64,000 nucleotides of DNA from Pithys albifrons albifrons (lineage: Eukaryota; Chordata; Aves; Passeriformes; Thamnophilidae). Location of the stretch: NCBI RefSeq assembly GCF_047495875.1, contig NC_092475.1:10568501-10632500 (forward strand), read 5' to 3'. The position numbers were made by a program, and so were the translations under genes. This document shows positions 45,803 to 58,275 of the stretch, in pieces; position 1 is the stretch's first letter; each line of letters begins with the position of its first letter. The notes under the pieces are model-generated. The model was given only the letters and a program-made list of their open reading frames with translations, was not told the origin of the DNA and made no database searches.

Positions 45803-48800
45803 TTGCCTGCGAGGGTCTTCCTACTGTCAGATGGTTAAAATGAAAGCAGCTGTGAAAATAAGGGCCTCTGAGGCATGGCCTTTCTCTCCTGGCTGGACAG
45901 TCAGGATGAACTGTGCTGCTGTTCAGGTATGTGGTGCTTGGTGCTGCAGGAACTGCCAGCCTTCAAACATGTGTGTGTGTGCAGGGTGTGTGTTCACACT
46001 ACAGCATTGTCCCTATGTCTTCTTGTGCTCTACTCTCTTTTCAGCTGATGCAGAGGACATCATCTCCCTCAAATGATTACCTGCCTTTAGGTAATGGGGT
46101 TTGCTAATTCTCCACTGATGGTCTTTGTGTCCTCATCCTATATAAGCATTGGGTGAGATGTGATCTTTCCCCACTGCCTTGTCTTCCTGTGAAACCTGCT
46201 GCCTTGCCAAAACACTGACCTCTGCTTTGAGAAATGGCAGAAGAAGATGCTCCCAGTTATAGATGATGCTCTCAATTAGAGAAGCTTATCCTGCTGGGAC
46301 TGTTTTGGATTTAAAACCTGTACTGCTCATGCACAGAGCTGGATTAACTCACCAGCTAATTGTTGTTGAGAAAAGTGAGTTAAACCTTGAAGATATGATG
46401 GTTAAAAGTTTGTTTTCCTTTTACATGTTGTTGGGAATCTGCTGGCCATCATCTCCAGTGTGGCCCGACTGGCATCTGAACTAAGAAACAGTTACACAGG
46501 TATTTGAATTGGCTTATTTTCCCCTCTTGGTTTTCATTTTTAAGGTGCTCTGGTGTTTGTGACTGACTGTAAGCACTCATGGGCATGGGAGAACACCCAA
46601 ATAATGCAAGGACATTTCTGTTATGTATTCATTAAAATAAAAGAGAAAAAACCTATAGCAGAAATAATACATTTTATTAGATAGGAAATACAGTTAAAAT
46701 GGCGGGCTTGAACTCCCTTTAAAAATATGCCTAAGAAGGTCATTATGGATTTTTTTGTTTGTTTTTTAATTGCTTTTGGTTTTTGCTTTTCCCCCCACAT
46801 TTGGAATGCTTCAGCCACACAAGGAGGGGAGAGAAACAACATAATGTTATATTGGCAATCAGTCTCATCACACAATAATAATCAAATCCAACTACTTGGA
46901 TGCTGCAAAAAAGCCTCACAATTCTTTCCAGAATTGTAGGTCTGCTCTGTGTATTTTATTTGATTTCTGAACTACCCAGTAAGCAAGCAAGGAGCTAAAC
47001 TCACAAGAGTAATTTGGAGCAAATAGTTCAAATTAGCTCTGGTATTTGTCCAGTTTTGGGGGCAATTAAGTAGATCCCAGGGATTTGCGTTTTATTTATT
47101 TTTTAATGAAACTTAAACAGCCTCCTGACGACACCATTTGTGAAGCTCACGTTGATTCAGTGCTAACAGCACAGGGAACAGGCACTGCAGAAACAGCTTT
47201 AGTGCTGATATTTGAAAAGATGGCCTTTTGGATCTATTTTAAGCCAAACCTCCCATGTGGAAAAGAGGCATCAATTTGGACCATTCAGGTAAAGAGGAGG
47301 AGTGTAGGAGGCTTTGTCATCAGCATTTCCTCACCTCACCTATCTTATTACCAATATAAGGAAAAAGCAAGAGCTGTAATTGCCATCAAGAGCAAATGAT
47401 GGCTTAAGAAAATAACGACATGAAAAAGAAAATATAGAATATTATGGAAATTGTACATGAAAAAAACCCACCACAGACCTTAAAAATATCAATTGCCTGA
47501 GCTCAAAGCAATGGATTTATTTTTTAGATTGTTAAATAAACATGAGACAGGAATGGAGGGGGCTGTCAGGGATGAGAATAGAAAGGATTTTGTTGCTGAT
47601 AGTTCTAAACCTTTTTTGAAGGTTTATTTTGTGAAGGCCAAAGCTTTCAAGATCCTGAATTCAATTCCTTTGGGCTCCTGTCCTCTGTAAACACTTCCGT
47701 GGATTACCAGTGGGGAGAGAGGAGCTCTGGCCCTGGAGAACAAACCCTTCATGTTCAAGACACGATTTCTCTGAGTAAGATGTGGTTTTGGCTGTTCTGT
47801 TGAAACCACTTACACCTGGTTTACTTCAGCAGTGCTGGGCAGGATATGGTAAAAGACCTGGAGTGTTAGGACCAAACATACCAGATGTTCCTACACACAC
47901 GTTCCCTGTTGCAGGGAAACTCCCAGCAACTGCCCTGTCCCCCTTTTCATTCCCATGACCACAATTCAACAATCTAAACAAAACATTATTTTTGAAATAC
48001 ACCTATTTTCCAGCTCTGATTTTCATTACCCTTCTGGCCAAGGTTTAATTCTTATTAGTTTTAATTCTCTTTAGCATCAAGGCTCCTGTTAGCAGTTGGT
48101 ACATGTGATAACTCCTGGTCTTACAGGCATATTTTTGCATTCAGACCAAGAGTTCTCTTCTGACAAAAGCCAGGAATGAGCATTGGCATCCCTGCTTTCC
48201 ACTGGTGACATGTAGGTGTGACAACCCTCATGGAAGGGTCCTCACAGGTAGCGCCTTGCTTGTTTGTGCTCCCACCAGGTCATGGATAAAGGCAGTGATG
48301 AGCAAGAGGGGAAGGCCTTGTGTTAATGAATAAAACCTTGTCAGATCAAGTAGGAGAAAAGCTAACATTCTCATTGGATCTGTCTAAGGTTTCATGTTAG
48401 TATCTCCTGAGACAGGACTTGAGGAATATAAGGAATGGGTTACAAATCCTCAAGCTGTTCACTAAATCTCCTTCAGGTGACCTCCTTATAGGAGGTACAA
48501 ACCAGTCTCTTTTTGAAGACAAAAGGAGAAGTAAGACCTTTAAACCTGAACTAAGCTTTCTTCTAGATCAAGAAAATAATAAGCCATGGAAAACAGATTA
48601 AAAAAAATCCATTAAAAATCACACATGCTTGTCAGGGTCAACAACACCTTCAAATGCCTCTTCCCACCCCTGCCCCAGACCATCAGGGAAGCTGCTTCAC
48701 CTCTCAGGGTGATGTAACCCAAGCTATTGTAGCTACGCAGAATCAGCAACAACTCCTTGAGAAGGGAATATGGTTGATATGACTGAAGATGTGGCCTGCA

Positions 48801-49674
48801 GGACAATGATGTTTCTTCTGCAAGAAGGAGCAGAATGGAGGTATAGACCTGTCCATGGAGCTTCAGTCCACCAAAAAACAGTGACAACAGCTGACACTGA
48901 GGCTGCCCAGGCTTATTCTGATGTCCACCTTCCTATTCAGTAGAACATGAGTGGGCTGTTGCTGCACCTATAGAATTGAAGGTTTGTGTTTCTAAATTTT
49001 CTTTTCTCTTTTTCCCTGGTACCAATCTCTACATCATTTTAAATTCTGATTAATCTGCATTAGCTGCAACTTGCTGAAGTTATATTTAAATGGAGAAAGA
49101 CACTGTACAGAATTGTGCCAATATTTCCTGGGTTTCACTTTTTCTGACTTGTCTCCCTCTTCAAAGCATGCCATGGCCTCCAGGTTAGGAGTGTGCAACA
49201 CCTGTGATTTCCCTGTGGGTCTGTAGATGCTACAGAAATACAAGCAATACCTGACAGTGTTTAAATGCTGACATCTGGAGTTCACTTGTTGAGAATTTTA
49301 TAAGGAGGAAAAAAAAAGGCTCACTTTATACATAATTTTACATGTCACAGCTTTGTTTTTCATTCCCAAATATCATCCCTTTCCCTCAATTAGTCAGCCT
49401 TCTGTTGCATGAAATGATTGTCATCTTGTGTGTTGTAATTGCTTTTTTGCAAGATTAAAAACAGGTATAATACTAAAAAAAAACTAAAAAGCAACCACCT
49501 AATGGGACAAACACTGCATTTATAGCACACAGAGCTTTGTTTAAGGCAGAGGTAGGAGTGGACTGTCTTGAAAGAAACAGACTGTGCTCCTTAGCAAACT
49601 GTTATTGTAGAAAAATATTTAGGCCCTGCTTTGTGATTTAAATAGTAAAAACCTTACATCTATGCAGTTTTATC
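45168..49674. other. Unique non-coding sequence
   Basis: A TTA microsatellite is listed separately. A plus-strand open frame of 138 codons (45262-45678) overlaps others and has no domain. The rest is AT-rich with nothing recognised. Confidence 0.4.
45768..45803. repeat. (TTA)n microsatellite
   Basis: Twelve uninterrupted TTA units, probably length-polymorphic. Confidence 0.97.
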
Positions 49675-49790
49675 ACAAGTGATTTCAAAGGTCTTCACAG
49701 CACAAGCAGAAACTATTCTGCTCAGTCCTGAACTGCAGCCAGCCCTGGGGTGAAGCAGCACAGCTATTTAAAAGTGATTTACAACATGAG
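49675..49790 (-). repeat. Possible ancient SINE relic
   Basis: AGTGATTTCAAAGGTCTTCACAG resembles 'ggatctcaaagcgctttacaa', the start of old amniote MIR/L3-type tails, and is followed by a CTGAACTGCAGCC stretch. Weak similarity; edges unknown. Confidence 0.3.
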
Positions 49791-51239
49791 GTTAAGAGGA
49801 GCATTCGATGCAAATGAACTCACTGGATGATTTCTGATGGCTAACATGCCATTAGCCTTCCTTATATCAAGCCAGCATCTCAGGCTTTTGTGAAAACCAC
49901 CATGATTTTCTTAATAAAAGAAAAATATAGAAGCTCAAAGGGCTTATCCAGGTGGAGCTGGGAGGGAAGAATTGAGTTCTGTTCATGAGGAGCTCTCCAG
50001 ATGAAATTTTACTTACAAAAGAAAGCAGGTTTAAAAAAAAATAACCTGTCTGGGTGGAACCTGGCAGAAGTGCCTAGACAGGGGACTTTCCCTGCTACCC
50101 TGCACTAACTTGTCCCATTAATCCTTCTAATTTCATGTATTCATTTTTACACAGCTTAGCTTGTTCGCTGCATGCCAGTACAAATCATGTTTTGCTCCCT
50201 CTTCCCTCATCATGCTGCTGTCTCTGACAGGACCTGGCTGCTGCTGCAGTAACTCCTGCTCTGTCAGCTGGGCCACTGGGATGCAAATCTCTTTTTGTCC
50301 CCTTGGGGTGCCATCGATACTTTATTAAGGGTTTGCATCCCTCTTTATCCAGCAAAGTGATGGACTAACTGCATCTTGCTTACTCTCTAGTGGTCTCAGA
50401 GGACAATAAATAAATAGATATTCTCTAAAAATGTCTAGTAAATAATGTCTGAAGGAGAATAGACTCATAATTCATCTAGATTTTCTTAAAACTGAAATTT
50501 GTTTTAAAAAATGCATGTCTCAAGTGTCATTTCTCCCCTCTTTTCCTGAAGTCATGTCAAAAAATAAGTTAGTGATACATAACTGAGATTCATTTGCACT
50601 GAATATCCAAAACTCTGTCTCAAAAACCAGTGCATCTGCCCATCAGATTTTGCAAATATAAACCATATTAAAGTCAGAACCTGTTTTGGATGTGATAAGT
50701 CCTTCCTTCTATGAGGGATGCTTGGCCATTTAATTTGAGGGCCAAGTTCAACCATACAAACACCTGAAGATTCACCAAAACTTCAAAGACAATTGTTTAG
50801 GTACACCCAAGCCCATCATGACTCCCTTAGGCTCCCTTAGGCTCCTTTAGGCATCAGCATCCCTTAGGCTGTTGATGCTCAGTTTGTGCTTAATCTGGAG
50901 TATATGGCAGTGAAGTCCTCAGAGAAGCTTCCCAGCATGTGCAAAGCTTAACACATACGTTACCATTCTTCTGAAAATACAGAAAAACAGATTTCTGAAG
51001 ACACAGTAGGTCAAGGGGAGCAGCTCCTTGAGTCACTGGTGCTCGCATGTTGTTACACAGGTGGTCATACACTGGTATTCTCTAAAGCCCGCCTACTTTT
51101 TCCAGGATACAGGTCAGATGCTGCTCTCTGGAGGAGCAGCTACTCCATATTCTATGGTGCCCCATGCACTACATATGACACATCTTACAAACCCTTCACC
51201 AACTACAGAATTATTCATTTCCTCATGGATCTTTCATCA
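49791..51239. other. Unique non-coding sequence with a short tandem repeat
   Basis: At 50821-50870 the ten-base word (G/A)CTCCCTTAG occurs three times in tandem (once as CTCCTTTAG) and once more after a 10-base gap. An octamer-like ATGCAAAT lies at 50281-50289. Confidence 0.45.
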
Positions 51240-51450
51240 GGCTCTTCACGACAGCATCCAAATGCTTCTCAAATCCCCAAGTATGACTCTTCAGAGCAGT
51301 CTGATGAGGATGGGAAAAGATGATGACCTGAAGGACAAAGTCTAGGATAAGTCACTGTGAGTTTGGTGTGTCCAAGGTGAAATAACAGAGCTGAAGTTAC
51401 GTGGCACTTCTTAGGCTGAAGGCCCTGCTCCAACACCCCCAGGCAGGTGA
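51240..51450 (-). repeat. MIR-type / ancient SINE relic
   Basis: GACAGCATCCAAATGCTTCTC, then GCAGTCTGATGAGGATGGG, then CTGAAGGACAAAGTCTAGG and an acidic-looking stretch beyond. The order follows the old amniote tail ('cagcatctgagcacctcac', 'gtgaggtaggga', 'actgaggcacagagagat'). The 94-codon open frame across it is therefore probably not a gene. Confidence 0.5.
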
Positions 51451-53162
51451 AGACCCAGCACCCTTGTGACACAGACCACATAAACCTCTTAGACCTGCAG
51501 AAAACCAGGGGCCCACAATGCCTGATGCCCTGGGACAGCTGTGACCAGCCCATTCTCTCAGTCCTTCTTCAGGGCTTCATGACAGAGAGAGGACCAGGAA
51601 TGCATTTTTTTGTCTCCTCTGGGAGAGTCACTTCTCACCTCCTGCAGTTTGCAACTTTGCAACCTTGTCAAGGCTGAGGAGCTTGGAGTCCCATGGCTTT
51701 GACCTCCCAGCTGCTCCTGGCAATGCTTTTATCTGCAGTCCACTCAGAGGGTACTGATGTGATGTAGCCTTGGTCCACTCAGGAAGTTTCTGTTATTGGC
51801 TCTCTGTATCCTGATGGATGTCACTCTTTCTCAGACTTGGTTGTAATTGCTTTCCATTCCTCACCTAAACATATTTCTGAATCCATAATCCTGGGTCCAT
51901 ATTCATCAAGAAACTACTATTTCTATAAAAAAAATTCACTGTCTTCCCAAAAAAAGTTTACCCTGTTTGTCAGTCTCACCTTTCTTCACTCCTCCTCCCT
52001 CCTTCAAGACAGGAACATTTTTGAATAAGAAAGGTTTGTTTAGCAAGTTAAACTCCAAGATGGCTTTAAACAGAAGGTTATGAATAAACAGAAGACAAAG
52101 CACAGGCCTTCATCACTGCTGTTGAATCACTCTCTAATTGCCTTGTCTTTGTCTAGAATTCAGCAGGTCTTGCCCTGCACATCAGAGCAACATTTGGGAG
52201 ATAAATGCAAATACTCGTTTTGAAACCTGGTGTTTCATGATTCCCTGCCGCATGCCCATGGGGGTGAAGGCTGCCCCATTTCCTCACATCATATTTTAAG
52301 GAAATGTTTCCTTCCCATCTTCAATCTTCTGGCTTTGAATAGCTTGCTGTCAGCACCCAACCTCACAGACACCCTAAGTTTACATACCGCATTTCACAGC
52401 CCAATTAGACTCATTAAATTTCCTGCTAAATTCCATGCGTACAGTGACCGCAGACCTGTGTTCTGTACTATTCAAGGTTCTAGTGCTGTGCCCCATCAGG
52501 GACTCATGTCCCAGCTTTCCCAGCTGCTAAGGAGGTCAGGACTTCTTCCAGACCCACAGGCCACACATGCTGCCTCTTCCAGCACCTTCCTCCCGGGCTG
52601 GTTTCTGGCACTTCATAATCTCATGAATTTGGTTCCTTTTATAGTGGAGCCTGGAACATGAATATTTGCCTTGCATCTTTTCCACTTCCTCCAGAACCCC
52701 TTTTGAGATTGCAGCTGTACCTCCCCTACACCATCTCTATTATTTGTACATGAAAACAAATCAGACACAACACCTTAGGACTCTTGATGAGCCTCTTCCT
52801 AATTACCCTTACCACAGCATCCATGCATCAGTAAAGCAGGAGCAACACTCGATGTAAATATACTACATAGGGTTCAACTTCTGCCCTTGTAATTCTTATC
52901 TCAGTTTCTGCAGGCTTTATATCCTTTGAAGAATAAAATGCTGTCTTCTCAGTCTCTGATATTCTTACTCAAAACAGAGGAATCTAACTTTTAATTAACA
53001 ATAATTTCCTCAATCACCTTCCCATCTTCATAATAAGATGCAGAGCTTCAGTTCTGGACAGGTTTAGTGCAACTTTCCAGGATCCCCAAAAGCCACAGTT
53101 CTTTTGAAAAAAAATCAGAACTTGAGACATTAAAGAACAGGTTTCACAACTGTTGGATGATT
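51451..53162. other. Unique non-coding sequence
   Basis: A 143-codon plus-strand open frame (52230-52661) has no domain. Around 52360-52450 a few CpGs are kept in unique sequence. Nothing else recognised. Confidence 0.4.
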
Positions 53163-53235
53163 GACCTAATCCTGCCTTGAATCATAGAGAACTAGACGAC
53201 ATCTTAAGGTCTCTCCTACCTCATCCTATTCTAAG
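53163..53235 (+). repeat. Degraded CR1 3' tail
   Basis: AATCCTGCCTTGAATCATAG then AACTAGACGACATCTTAAGG and TCTCTCCTACCTCATCCTATTC follow the CR1 ending 'ggactagatgacctcttgaggtcccttccaaccctattct'. More diverged than the other CR1 copies and thus older. Confidence 0.65.
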
Positions 53236-54703
53236 TTTTATTTTATACAATTAAGGATGATCAGAGAACATATTTTCCATTGGCATTTCCCAGCTTTCGA
53301 ACATTTGCAATCTTAAGAATGTTCTTTTAAGGGGAGATTCTTGCACATATGGGCATGCTTAATGCAATAAAGAGAAGATAAAGTTGTTTGAATACTGCCC
53401 TACAATCACTCCATCTGTGACAGGAGAGTCTGCCCCAGATGCTGTCAGTCACTCCTGGGAACGACAGGAGAATCACTGAGTCTTTTGATGATGAGTAACC
53501 CCGTGGGCCAGAACCCTCCCCTGCCATACACCCCCTGTACCTCGGCAGTGAAGCAGTTAACAAACTGGTTTTGTTCCTGTGGAAATACAAAGCAGCTGCT
53601 TAGTTCTGCACTTGGCAGAAGACAGCAGCCCCCTCTGCACTCCTTGTCTTCTGCTGCTCTTGGATCATTGCAGAGCTAACCAGCTGTTGCATTCCACATG
53701 CCAGTTACACCAGCTCGGAAAAGCAAGAGCAGGGGTAGCTTTATGGCTGTAGTAAAAGGAATGAAAATAATACACTGCTGAACCAGAAAGCACAATATTT
53801 ATATAATAAACATTTTTCAGGGACATAATGATTCCTTTGTCACCAAAATTTTGGAATGGTTAATGCACACACCAAAAGTGCACCCAGCCCATGTGCTCAG
53901 TGGCAGTTAAGATGTTCCCAAAGTGCCTGTGCACTGCAGATCTGGATATCTGCACAGTCCTCTCTGCAGAACTCCTTGCAAAATAAGGTGGGCAAATGCA
54001 CAAATACTTCTGAAAATATAGTTGCGTGTATGAAATGTCTCATTTTTTATGTCTGTGAATATGCAACTTGGATGATTTTGTTTCCACGTTTAAAAATAAT
54101 GCATCAAGCCAAGCATTGGGGATTTATTGCAAAAAAGTCCATGCTAGGTCTGTGTATGCTAAGAGGGTGTTCACATATGAACTACAATTTGGTCTCGCGA
54201 TACAGTGGACACAACCACAAGTATCAGCTACAGGCTGAGATTCCAAGTCAGAGTCTCTGTGTTTCTTCAGATGTACAGTTCAGGCCAGACTTGAGTTTAC
54301 TGAGCTCTGCTTCTGACTAAAATCTACAACAAAATTCTGTGTAAGTCAAAACAGGTTAAGTGTGAAAACTTTCCTAAAAGCTGGAGTGTGGGTAACTGGT
54401 GTGTGTGCTGGTGTCTTGTTTTAAAGGTCTGTCCTTTGCTTCCTAAACATTGTGGGAAACTACCACACTAGTGAACCAATGGCCTGGCAACAGATCACAA
54501 AAAGTACCTGAAAATGAAACAGAGGTCATTCCTTCAAATGAACTGATTTTTATATGGGAAAGTTTACAAAGAGAAGCCAAAGGGTTTCAGAGTTCATACA
54601 TGATTTTAGCTCAGAAATTATTCTCCCCTTGCACAGAAGTCCATGTTAAAATTTAGCCTGAATAAACTGGCAACCCATATTTCATTATGTTAAATAAGTT
54701 GCT
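53236..54703. other. Unique non-coding sequence
   Basis: A 154-codon plus-strand open frame (53856-54320) has no recognised domain. No repeat recognised. Confidence 0.4.
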
Positions 54704-54800
54704 AATAAACAGTCTTTGGGAAAAAAAAAAAACAAAACAAAACCAAACTAAACCAAACCAAAAAAACTAAAACCAACAAAACAAACCCAAACATTAACAC
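54704..54800 (+). other. Polyadenylation signal followed by A-rich tract
   Basis: AATAAA at 54704-54709 lies 11 bases before a 12-base A-run (54721) that grades into an AAAC/AACC-rich tract to about 54800. The spacing is that of a processed transcript 3' end, so a retrocopied RNA is possible. No parent gene was recognised in the 400 bases upstream. It may simply be an A-rich simple repeat. Confidence 0.35.
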
Positions 54801-56269
54801 CCAAACACTTCTGTTGCTTGATCTTATGCTGGGTTAGCCCATACTCATAATGCCCTTAGAAATACAGCACCAACACAAACTGCTATCAATAAACTCCCCA
54901 CCCTTCTTATTTCTTCTCTCTCTCCTGTTACAGTCATCCTTCTAATCATTAGTGGCTGCCCTCTCTGCTACAGTGTCCCTAAACTCTGACACCCATTTTC
55001 TACACCCCTTGACATCAAATATTCAGGCCCCAGCAGGAGAGACTCAGTGATCTCTTCACTCTTCTTATTTCTGGACTTCTAGCAGTGTTTTTTTTGTGTT
55101 TGATTTCTTGAATCTCCAGCTCCTAGCAACTTATTCCAATAGTGCAAGTCCTCAGTGGCCACCACATGGATTCCAAGCTTTTTGGTTTTTTAATTGCAAA
55201 CTAAAAATCCTTAAAACAGAGGAAATTCAGCCAAATGCAAAACCAACATTAAATGGTATTCAAGCAAATGGTACTTGAAAGAGAAGGAAAAAGATTTTTT
55301 TGCATTCAAGGCTTCTTGAAATTTCTGAATCACTTCTCTCAACAGATTTTTGTTTTAAAAGGAATTATCTCAAATATTTTCCTTTTGCCATAATAACTGT
55401 AAATTACACATTCCATAATGATATCAGGTTAATAGAGATATATAAAGATTCAGAACATTGCTATTTCAGAGTCTGGCTATTTCCTATCTAAAGAAAACAC
55501 TATTCCAATTCCAAATTAGAAAGTCACCTTCAAATAAGAAACAAAGCTTTCTTTATCAAAATGTAGAAAAGTCCTCATTCAGTAATTTCTTCCAGAATTC
55601 CTTCAGATCTGAGGATTCATCAAAGCCAGCCTTTACTGAAGAATTGGGTAGTTTTCACTGAAAGAGCAATCATGTAATAAACCAAAGTCCTTGAGCAACA
55701 GAAAAAAAATTTATTTAGATAAAAAATAAAATCCCTTTTCTTTCTTGTGAGCTCAGTGAACATGAAGAAGTGTGTTGCATGGTTGTCTACTCTGATTATT
55801 TTATTATATCCTATAATGCACAGAGGTTGAAAACCCGACTTGCCTTCCAAACAGGTTTCTTAGCACCTTCCTTCCCCATCCAGCCCAGAAATATTGGGAC
55901 CTAGAGAGCAATGTTCATACAGGGTATCTGCAGCTCTGCTCTTCCTGGCAGTAGGACTGACAGGGATGCTGGAGCTGCTCCTGGCAGTGCCACATTCGGG
56001 CAGGATTGAATTATTGCCATGAGTACCAAAGGGATGTTACCTGTGAGCTGTTTGTGGGATGCAGGCTAGTGGCTTATTAGGTCAGACATTCTGCCTCCAA
56101 CAGAACAGTTTCATCTTCGTGATGGAGTGAATTGTTATTGTTAGCTACTGGTGTGTGGGATTTGTGTTAATGTCATTACTAACTGAGTTAGCAATGCCAT
56201 GATAATGCCAGGCTGCTGATTAATTACTTGTAAAATGGTTTTGCTATCCAGGCCTGCCTGTGACTGGAG
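54801..56269. other. Unique non-coding sequence
   Basis: AT-rich, short open frames only, nothing recognised. Confidence 0.45.
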
Positions 56270-56497
56270 AGATGTGGGTCTCCCCCTAACAAATTGTGCC
56301 AGGGGAGAGTTAAATTGGTTGTTAGGGTTGTTAGGGTTGTCTACTGCCCTGGGCAGTAGTGGAGTCACCATTTAAAAGACATGTAGATGTGACACTTGCA
56401 GACATGGTTTAGTGGTGGGCTTGGCAGTGCTGGGGGAATGGTTGGACTCGATGATCTGGGAGCTCTTTTTCAACCTAAAGAATTCTATGATTCTATG
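56270..56497 (+). repeat. CR1 LINE 3' end with internal rearrangement
   Basis: AATTGTGCCAGGGGAGAGTTA, GGCAGTAGTGGAGTCACC, AAAGACATGTAGATGTGAC, CATGGTTTAGTGGTGGGCTTGG and GGTTGGACTCGATGATCTGG follow the CR1 sense 3' region. It ends in two exact terminal repeats ATTCTATG at 56482-56489 and 56490-56497. A 9-base unit (GTTGTTAGG) is tandemly duplicated at 56318-56340, and the usual segment between the 'gagtcaccat' and 'tttaaaagac' phrases is missing. Confidence 0.92.
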
Positions 56498-57423
56498 AAC
56501 TGCCCTGCACTCCCCAGTGGTGGGGTCAGTTCAGCAAGAACACCTCAGAAGGTTATCCCTCCTGCATACATTTTAAAAAATACCTTTTAAAGAAGTGTTT
56601 ACTTTTTGAGAGCTACATATTCAGTCCTTAAACTTGATTATGCTTCCTGAAATAGCAGAAATAGTCAAGAATCCTTGTTCAGTCAGGACAGACCTCTTTG
56701 AAGCCCTTGTTTTATAGTTTTCTTGTGTACTGGGGTAGCACAGAATCTCTCCCTGCTGTTTTACAGTGCTGGTTTTATTACGTAGATAACCTGCACTTCC
56801 ACTGGAACTGCAACAGGAACACAGCTTTCCTTTACCAGGGCTAGTAGTTATTCCACAGTTTGTTCCTCTTTGACACTAAAAACCTTCCCTTTTTCAAAGA
56901 ATTAGCATTTTTCAACCAAAACATTTTAATGACAAAAATTCCTGAACAGCTCTAACTACAGCTCAGTCTGAGGATTAATGTTGTTACCCTTCATAAAATA
57001 ACCAACCAGCATCCCATTATGTGTCCCTAATTCTCAGGAACTTGGAGGAAGGAATACTGGGTGCTGTTAGGTGAGTCTGTGCTGCTTCTTTCCCTATCCT
57101 GGATAAATGAAGCCTTACACAACTGCTGTAGGATCAAAGCTGGGTGGGAAATGTTGCTAAAGCAACTGCTGTTCATGTGCTGCACAGTGAGAAAACAGAC
57201 AGACAAATGATGTGCCCACCTCAGCTGTCCAGCCCAGCTGAAGGGGGTGAACATCAGCCTCCTGTTGAAGGCAGCAGCCCCTGGGCTCAGGCCCCAGTGC
57301 TTCCCACCCCAGGGCCATGGGAGGGGCCCTGCGTGGGCTGGGAGTTCTTGGCGCATCCTCCAGCCCTCCCACCAATTTTTGAAGCACATCAACGAGCTCT
57401 GGAGCTAACTTTCTAATGAGGAT
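56498..57423. other. Unique non-coding sequence
   Basis: The 57.14-57.42 kb part is GC-rich with open frames on both strands (up to 140 codons on the minus strand), but no domain or splice pair was convincing. Confidence 0.4.
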
Positions 57424-57467
57424 AATTATTATTATTATATGCACACACACACACATATATATATATA
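57424..57467. repeat. Compound (ATT)n(CA)n(TA)n microsatellite
   Basis: ATT units at 57424-57438, then CA units at about 57442-57454, then TA units to 57467. Compound simple repeat. Confidence 0.93.
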
Positions 57468-57569
57468 AAACCCCCAGATCCCCGTGAGGTTTCTTCAGAT
57501 TGTCCCAGAAAGAAAACATTTTCATTGTGTGGGCTGTGATTGGGAACACATGGACCCGCCACACCCCAC

Positions 57570-57870
57570 TTCGCTCCACTCGCTCTGGTACTAATTACAA
57601 GGGGAGCAGAGCCCAGTGCAGAGGTTTCTTTAATTCCTTGGTTTTGGAGACTCAGCAATCAAATTACCTGAAGGGGCTGGAGTGTCTCTGGGGTGCAATC
57701 AGTCATGCAGCGTTTGGGTTAGGCCAGGGTGGGGAGCCACGGGTAATATATCCACACTGGCAGCATTTTGTAGCCACCCAACTGGGAGAAAAAGAATTTC
57801 TCTTAATTAATGGCGTGATGTATGACACGTTAGCAACACAAACTCTTTAATAAAGCCCTGTGCCTTCTTT
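57570..57870. promoter_or_regulatory. Motif-rich, repeat-free block
   Basis: Unique sequence with homeodomain-like words (ACTAATTAC, CTTAATTAATGG, CAATCAAATTACC) and a few retained CpGs. Candidate conserved non-coding element by impression only. Confidence 0.2.
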
Positions 57871-58214
57871 TACAATTCACACAAGATGAAAGCACGCCGG
57901 GATACCTGTAGGAACGGGGTATTCAGAAATGCTGGCAGAGCAGCTTGTGGTGAGGGAGCTTTAATAGCTGCACATGGAGCTTTTGATTCTGGAGTCGATT
58001 TTAGACAAAGCTGCCTTGAAGCAAAGGAAGCAAGTTTCACTTTCAACCTTGCCCAAGGCTTCTACCCAGAGATGAAGATACCAGTGAAGAAGACTGAAAT
58101 CTTAATTTAATTAACTATAATTCCCAATGGGACGAGATTGGGAGGTTTGGTTCAGAGCATGTTTATCTGAATCTGAGCTAAAGTATTGGTTTTTCAAGTT
58201 CCAGTTCCAGTTTT
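57871..58214. other. Unique spacer
   Basis: A 74-codon plus-strand frame (57886-58110) has no domain. Nothing else seen. Confidence 0.4.
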
Positions 58215-58275
58215 TATTTGGCACAGAACTGAGACACAGAAAGATTCACTCAGATTTGCCCAAACTATAAGGGTA
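58215..58275 (-). repeat. MIR-type relic
   Basis: GGCACAGAACTGAGACACAG, AAGATTCACTCAGATTTGCCC match 'ggggaactgaggcacagagagattaagtgacttgccc'. Short, but in the right order. A further weak match (ACAGAGGCAATGTGGCTAAG) at 58450-58485 resembles the head of a MIR in the other orientation. Confidence 0.55.

Noticed and set aside
51039..51323. Protein-like 94-codon frame ending in an acidic stretch
   Set aside because: The second half lies on a segment that follows an old MIR-type tail in order, so the frame is probably a repeat by-product.
53856..54320. 154-codon plus-strand open frame
   Set aside because: No domain or signal peptide and no conserved-looking block.
56317..56340. TTAGGG-like units, considered as interstitial telomere repeat
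   Set aside because: The period is nine bases (GTTGTTAGG), not six, and it lies inside a CR1 element.
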